This document shows, piece after piece, positions 6,362-9,325 of a stretch of DNA of 9,325 nt. How positions within the stretch are numbered: position 1 is the first letter of the stretch; every line of letters begins with the position of its first letter. The notes beneath the pieces were generated by a model, which saw only the letters and a program-made list of their open reading frames with translations, was not told where the DNA came from and made no database searches. A program made the position numbers and the translations under genes. The stretch lies in assembly GCA_023386255.1 (NCBI GenBank), contig JAEWKB010000079.1, forward strand, positions 1 through 9,325, read 5' to 3'. The stretch is from Bacteroidota bacterium (GTDB lineage: Bacteria > Bacteroidota > Bacteroidia > Flavobacteriales > Flavobacteriaceae).

Positions 6362-8188
6362 TTAAAATTTAAAGTTTAAGTACATGTTGTAGTTCCTGCC
6401 GGGCATAGGGCGTACAGCAGCGCTCTGGTATTCTTCATTCCACAGGTTAAGCACCTGCACGCCTACATCAAGCCCGTTTAGCAGGTTAAAATGATATTCG
6501 GCCCCTACAGTTGATACATTATACGGGTCAATTGTGGCTGAATTGTCGGATGTGGTAAAAACTTCCCCGGTAAACAAATGCCTGTAGTAGGCCGAAAGGT
6601 TGGTATATGAATAGGCTAATGATGCCGTTGCTTTATGGAATGGTACATATATAAGCTGCTCGCTCCTGCCATCGCGCCTTGATGTTGTATAGCTATAGGT
6701 ACCTGCAAATTCAATGCGGCTCCTGCCCCACTGTTTGTGCCAGCTGCCCAACGCTTCAAGTCCGTAAGTAGTAACACGGTCCACATTTTCCGGGTCCCAG
6801 TCATTTGCAGTAGGTACCCAGCGCAGCATGTCCTTCAGCTTTATGTAATAGCCGGTAATCGTAAGTTTAGCATTACCAGCCCTGAACTCATTCCCCAGTT
6901 CCGCCTGGTACGATGTTTCAGGCTTCAGATTGGGGTTGCCGCTGCCCTGCCAGTACAGGTCGTTGAATGTAGGCATGCGGAAGTTGCGGGAACCGTTCAG
7001 TTTTATGCTATAAAATTTTGTTGCATCATACTTCGCCCCGAACGAGAACAGCAGCGGACTGTCATAAATATTAGTTACCTCTTTGCGCACACCTGCTTCA
7101 TACTGCAGTTGTTTAGTAATTATGTGCTTCATCAGCAGGCTACCCGAACCTACCTGTCTTGTTTCAGTTACAATGTCAGATCCTTCTCCCGTGTTTTCAG
7201 TATAATCAACTATAGCATTCAGCTTAATGTCTTTAGTAATATCATAAGCTATATCGTAACGCAACAGCCATGTATTTACCTTGCCTGTATCATAATTATC
7301 CAGTTCAAAGTTCTCAAAATATTTATAGTTCTCAGTCAGGTAGGCTGCTTTAAGCTTTGATGTGAAACTTCCATACTGCCCCACCCACTCCAACAGGTTA
7401 CGGGTATTTACATCCCTATACATGCTGCGCGAGGGTGCTGCCAGCGTACGTGAAAAATGCCTTTCACCGTCATACATGTAGCTGTAAAGCCGCAGCATGT
7501 TCCTGTCATTAAGCTTATATGCCATTGCCGCATTAAGGCTGGTGTTGTGGTACTGCCCGTTCTCGTTCTTCAGGTTATAGCCGGGGTAATCATAATCGTT
7601 ATCCGAGCTGTTACGGGTAAAACTCACCTGTGTGCTAAACTTATCAGTAGCAGCATTTACCTTGTAGTTTAGCCCAAGGGTATTAAAACTGCCGTAGTCG
7701 GCCCTGATTTCATTGCTGAACCTGCTGCCGAATGCCAAATCACTGTTCAGGTGTATGCTCCCGCCAATGGCGCTGCTGCCGTAAAGCACGCTTCCGCCGC
7801 CTGCCCTCACGCTGATACTGCTGAAGTCTCGGGTGTTAAGCGCATTAAAATCAGTCTGCCCGTTAAGCTGGTAGTTGATGTTGATGCCATTCCATATCAC
7901 CGCGGTCTGCTGCGCTGTGGTTCCCCTGAACGACGGTGCCGAAACCATTCCCAGTCCGTTCTCTTTAAAGTATATTACGGTATTGTACTGAAGCAGCGAG
8001 GTAAGTGAGGACGGATTCCTGTTGATGACAGAATCATTCAGTTGCTGCACAGTTTGCGAACCGGAGAAATCGCGAAGATGAGTATCGGGAATGATAACCT
8101 CTTTCAGTTGTATAACAGAATCATTTTGCGCCAATACAAGTTGGCACAGTAAGAGTAAACCAAAGGATAAAAGCTTTTTTAGCGTCAT
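6362..8188 (-). CDS. btuB: BtuB-like TonB-dependent outer-membrane receptor for cobalamin
   Basis: This 608-residue protein has a signal peptide at 1-20 (ending LVLA, before QNDS). A probable TonB box lies near 27-33 (QLKEVII), just after the cleavage site. The plug at about 40-150 includes TSLLQYNTVIYFKENGLGM, PSFRGTTAQQTAVIWNGINI and VLYGSSAIGGSIHL. The 22-strand barrel fills the rest and includes FRMPTFNDLYWQGSGNPNLK followed by PETS, a C-terminal LNLWNEEYQ segment, and the final aromatic residue in YLNFKF. There is no N-terminal carboxypeptidase-regulatory-like extension, so the length matches BtuB-type rather than SusC-type receptors. Substrate is inferred from the upstream cobalamin riboswitch and the following btuG-like gene. 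It would import corrinoids across the outer membrane using TonB-ExbBD energy. The riboswitch should repress it when cobalamin is abundant. Confidence 0.92.
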   Translation of the reverse strand: MTLKKLLSFGLLLLCQLVLAQNDSVIQLKEVIIPDTHLRDFSGSQTVQQLNDSVINRNPSSLTSLLQYNTVIYFKENGLGMVSAPSFRGTTAQQTAVIWNGININYQLNGQTDFNALNTRDFSSISVRAGGGSVLYGSSAIGGSIHLNSDLAFGSRFSNEIRADYGSFNTLGLNYKVNAATDKFSTQVSFTRNSSDNDYDYPGYNLKNENGQYHNTSLNAAMAYKLNDRNMLRLYSYMYDGERHFSRTLAAPSRSMYRDVNTRNLLEWVGQYGSFTSKLKAAYLTENYKYFENFELDNYDTGKVNTWLLRYDIAYDITKDIKLNAIVDYTENTGEGSDIVTETRQVGSGSLLMKHIITKQLQYEAGVRKEVTNIYDSPLLFSFGAKYDATKFYSIKLNGSRNFRMPTFNDLYWQGSGNPNLKPETSYQAELGNEFRAGNAKLTITGYYIKLKDMLRWVPTANDWDPENVDRVTTYGLEALGSWHKQWGRSRIEFAGTYSYTTSRRDGRSEQLIYVPFHKATASLAYSYTNLSAYYRHLFTGEVFTTSDNSATIDPYNVSTVGAEYHFNLLNGLDVGVQVLNLWNEEYQSAAVRPMPGRNYNMYLNFKF

Positions 8189-8196
8189 AATTCCGG

Positions 8197-8216
8197 TGCC
8201 TTTTTTCCCGAAGGCA
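8197..8216 (-). promoter_or_regulatory. Hairpin before the btuB start, candidate riboswitch expression platform
   Basis: On the - strand UGCCUU and AAGGCA pair as a 6-bp stem around the loop CGGGAAAA, ending 8 bases before the btuB ATG. It is inside the ribosome footprint and has no following U-run, so if it matters it would block translation rather than terminate transcription. Its 5' arm lies in a near copy of the riboswitch closing strand. Confidence 0.5.
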
Positions 8217-8241
8217 GGTATTTGTTAACCCTAAGGCAGGT
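8207..8241. repeat. Short direct repeat: riboswitch closing strand and its downstream copy
   Basis: CCCGAAGGCAGGT (8207-8219) and CCCTAAGGCAGGT (8229-8241), given on the + strand, match at 12 of 13 bases with a 22-base offset. The copy at 8229-8241 holds the 3' strand of riboswitch stem P1 and part of its conserved 3' core. The other holds the 5' arm of the pre-start hairpin. Confidence 0.7.
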
Positions 8242-8408
8242 CTCCTGGCTTGCGTACTGTTGTTTGCCTTCCCATTCGGTTACGAACAGTGGCTTGAGGT
8301 TTACAACAGCCTCCCATGCGGGATTAGCTTACAGTTGCGGGAACAGCTCAGGCTTTAACCTGATTCCCTTTTAATGGGATGCGGCGTTAACCGCATCACA
8401 ACCTTAAG
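8230..8408 (-). ncRNA. Cobalamin (B12) riboswitch controlling btuB-btuG
   Basis: Read on the - strand, the conserved aptamer parts occur in order: CCCGCAACTGT (8331-8341), the B12 box AGCCACTG (8287-8294), GGGAAGGC (about 8267-8274), and AAGCCAGGAGACCTGCC (8235-8251). A closing P1 stem can be drawn from CTTAAGG (8402-8408) with CCTTAGG (8230-8236), seven pairs including one G-U. A 5' side hairpin pairs GATGCGG and CCGCATC (8378-8397). The aptamer ends 41 bases before the btuB ATG, and the promoter places the transcript start right at P1. Ligand binding would be expected to lower btuB expression. The preferred cobalamin form cannot be told from this reading. Confidence 0.95.
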
Positions 8409-8414
8409 TGGGTG

Positions 8415-8444
8415 CAAATATAGGATTAATATTTACACCTGCAA
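8415..8444 (-). promoter_or_regulatory. Bacteroidetes sigma-A promoter for the riboswitch-btuB-btuG transcript
   Basis: On the - strand TTG (8442-8444) is followed by exactly 19 bases and TATATTTG (8415-8422). This is a full match to the Bacteroidetes consensus TTG-N19-TAnnTTTG. Transcription would begin near 8408-8411, at or just before the first strand of riboswitch stem P1. Confidence 0.8.
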
Positions 8445-8480
8445 GATTTACAAAATCGTTGCATGACTGAATTAATACAC

Positions 8481-8504
8481 ACCCCTAACCCCTCTCAAGA
8501 GGGG
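8481..8504. repeat. Inverted-repeat element in the btuB/btuF divergent region
   Basis: ACCCCTAA is followed by the palindrome CCCCTC-TCAA-GAGGGG (8489-8504), a 6-bp GC-rich stem with a 4-base loop. No T-run follows, so it is not a normal terminator. The motif resembles a short intergenic repeat that is often seen in Bacteroidetes genomes and gives the spurious peptide TPNPSQEG when translated; that comparison is from memory. It sits between the two divergent promoters. Confidence 0.45.
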
Positions 8505-8531
8505 AACAGCTACACAATCCCGGAAAATACA

Positions 8532-8565
8532 TTGCAGGAGCTAATGATTAAATATTATACATTTG
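8532..8565 (+). promoter_or_regulatory. Candidate promoter for the btuF-like gene
   Basis: TACATTTG (8558-8565) is a perfect TAnnTTTG element. A TTG lies at 8532-8534, but the 23-base spacing is longer than the usual 19-21. The -7 element ends only 6 bases before the ATG at 8572, so the message would be leaderless or nearly so. No cobalamin riboswitch lies between this element and the gene. Confidence 0.5.
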
Positions 8566-8571
8566 CATCTT

Positions 8572-9325
8572 ATGAAAAAGTACCTTCCATACATTTTACT
8601 GCTGTTGCACATTGCTTTTTCTTCATGCAAAAACAATACAACCGCACCTAAAACAACTGCTGTAAAAGCATCAAACTCTATAAAACATGCCAACGGACTG
8701 GAGCTGTACAAATATGATGGCTACAGCGTGGTTAAAGTCACCAATCCGTGGCCGGAAGCTGCGCAAAGTTTTTCTTATGTGCTGCACAAAGAAGGCGTTG
8801 CAGTTCCCGACAGCCTGCAGAAATACACCGCCGTGCAGGTACCTATAAAAACTGTTGTGGTAACTTCAACAACGCATATACCATCATTGGAAATGCTGGG
8901 GATGGAAAGTTCTCTTATCGGCTTCCCCACCACCGATTATATCTCATCAGAAAAAACGAGGAAGCTGGTAGATGCGGGCAAAGTAAAAGAAGTGGGGGCC
9001 AACGAAAGCTTGAATACTGAGATAATGCTTGATTTGTCGCCCGATGCTGTGGTGGGCTTCAGCATAAGCAGCAATAACAAAACCCTGAACAACCTGCAGC
9101 AAAGCGGAATGAAGGTATTATATAACGGCGACTGGACAGAGCAATCGCCTCTTGGAAAGGCCGAGTGGATAAAGTTCTTCGGCGCTTTATACGATAAGAA
9201 TGAAGAAGCGGAGAGGATTTTCCACCAGATTGAAAAAGATTATAATGCTGCAAAGCAACTTGCTGAAAAAGCCGCCACACACCCCACTGCTTTCAGCGGT
9301 GCCATGTACCAGGACCAGTGGTATA
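8572..9325 (+). CDS. btuF: BtuF-like ABC-transporter substrate-binding lipoprotein (3' truncated)
   Basis: The frame is open from ATG 8572 to the window edge, giving 251 codons and no stop. It starts with a lipoprotein signal, MKKYLPYILLLLHIAFSSC (Cys19), then a Thr/Lys-rich linker. The body matches the class III periplasmic-binding fold used for B12, haem and siderophores (PF01497 type). VVVTSTTHIPSLEMLGMESS and LIGFPTTDYISS form the first lobe, TEIMLDLSPDAVVGF is the characteristic ligand-lobe strand, and GMKVLYNGDWTEQSPLGKAE with WIKFFGALY leads to the inter-lobe helix. Iron-siderophore binding is possible from the fold alone. Divergence from a riboswitch-controlled btuB-btuG operon makes corrinoid the better guess. 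The permease and ATPase (btuC, btuD) may lie downstream, outside the window. The signal peptide fixes the start. Confidence 0.85.
   Translation, partial: MKKYLPYILLLLHIAFSSCKNNTTAPKTTAVKASNSIKHANGLELYKYDGYSVVKVTNPWPEAAQSFSYVLHKEGVAVPDSLQKYTAVQVPIKTVVVTSTTHIPSLEMLGMESSLIGFPTTDYISSEKTRKLVDAGKVKEVGANESLNTEIMLDLSPDAVVGFSISSNNKTLNNLQQSGMKVLYNGDWTEQSPLGKAEWIKFFGALYDKNEEAERIFHQIEKDYNAAKQLAEKAATHPTAFSGAMYQDQWY

Noticed and set aside
6737..7360. Long open frame (207 codons) on the + strand opposite the btuB-like gene
   Set aside because: It is wholly antisense to a well-supported receptor gene, has no recognisable domain, and is rich in Cys, Phe and Val as expected from reversed coding sequence.
8424..8571. 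A second cobalamin riboswitch serving the btuF-like gene on the + strand
   Set aside because: No B12 box, no CAACTG-type core and no GGAGACCTGCC-type element is seen on the + strand here, and the -7 element lies too close to the ATG.
8463..8651. 62-codon + strand frame starting in the btuB/btuF intergenic region
   Set aside because: It reads through the inverted repeat (giving the TPNPSQEG peptide typical of such repeats) and then overlaps the btuF signal peptide in another frame.

Overview
The window looks like chromosomal DNA from a flavobacterium or close relative (Bacteroidetes). Three things point there: promoter -7 elements of the form TAnnTTTG, start codons without Shine-Dalgarno sequences, and gene families typical of the phylum (DUF4252 proteins, a TonB-dependent receptor paired with a surface beta-propeller lipoprotein, a MerR regulator with a cobalamin-binding-type domain). 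No phage, transposase, CRISPR, tRNA or rRNA is visible.

Left part (1-1560), all on the + strand: the 3' end of a MerR-family regulator with a B12-binding-type domain, a small DUF1801 protein, and a secreted protein with a TonB C-terminal domain whose signal-peptide start appears shifted out of frame in a T6 run. A perfect palindrome then serves as a two-way terminator.

Middle (1587-3715), on the - strand: a compact four-gene cassette of ECF sigma factor, single-pass membrane protein (likely anti-sigma factor) and two DUF4252 proteins. It is preceded by GTAAC-N16-CGTC, a good fit to an ECF-type, probably autoregulated, promoter. Divergent from it, on the + strand, is an S41 (C-terminal processing type) peptidase lipoprotein (3770-5221), closed by a second two-way terminator.

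Right part (5281-9325): a vitamin B12 acquisition locus. On the - strand a promoter leads directly into a cobalamin riboswitch, then a BtuB-like outer-membrane receptor and, 7 bases later, a BtuG-like surface beta-propeller lipoprotein. On the + strand, divergent, is a BtuF-like binding lipoprotein running off the window end, with its own promoter and no riboswitch. The expected order of action is capture by BtuG, TonB-driven import by BtuB, periplasmic or inner-membrane-anchored capture by BtuF, then an ABC importer not in the window. The riboswitch would shut off btuB-btuG when cobalamin is plentiful.

The best leads are a near-duplicate of the riboswitch's closing strand just before the btuB start, which suggests a strand-exchange expression platform; the T6 frameshift; and the asymmetric control of the divergent B12 genes. 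I did not find a clearly new multi-gene system.
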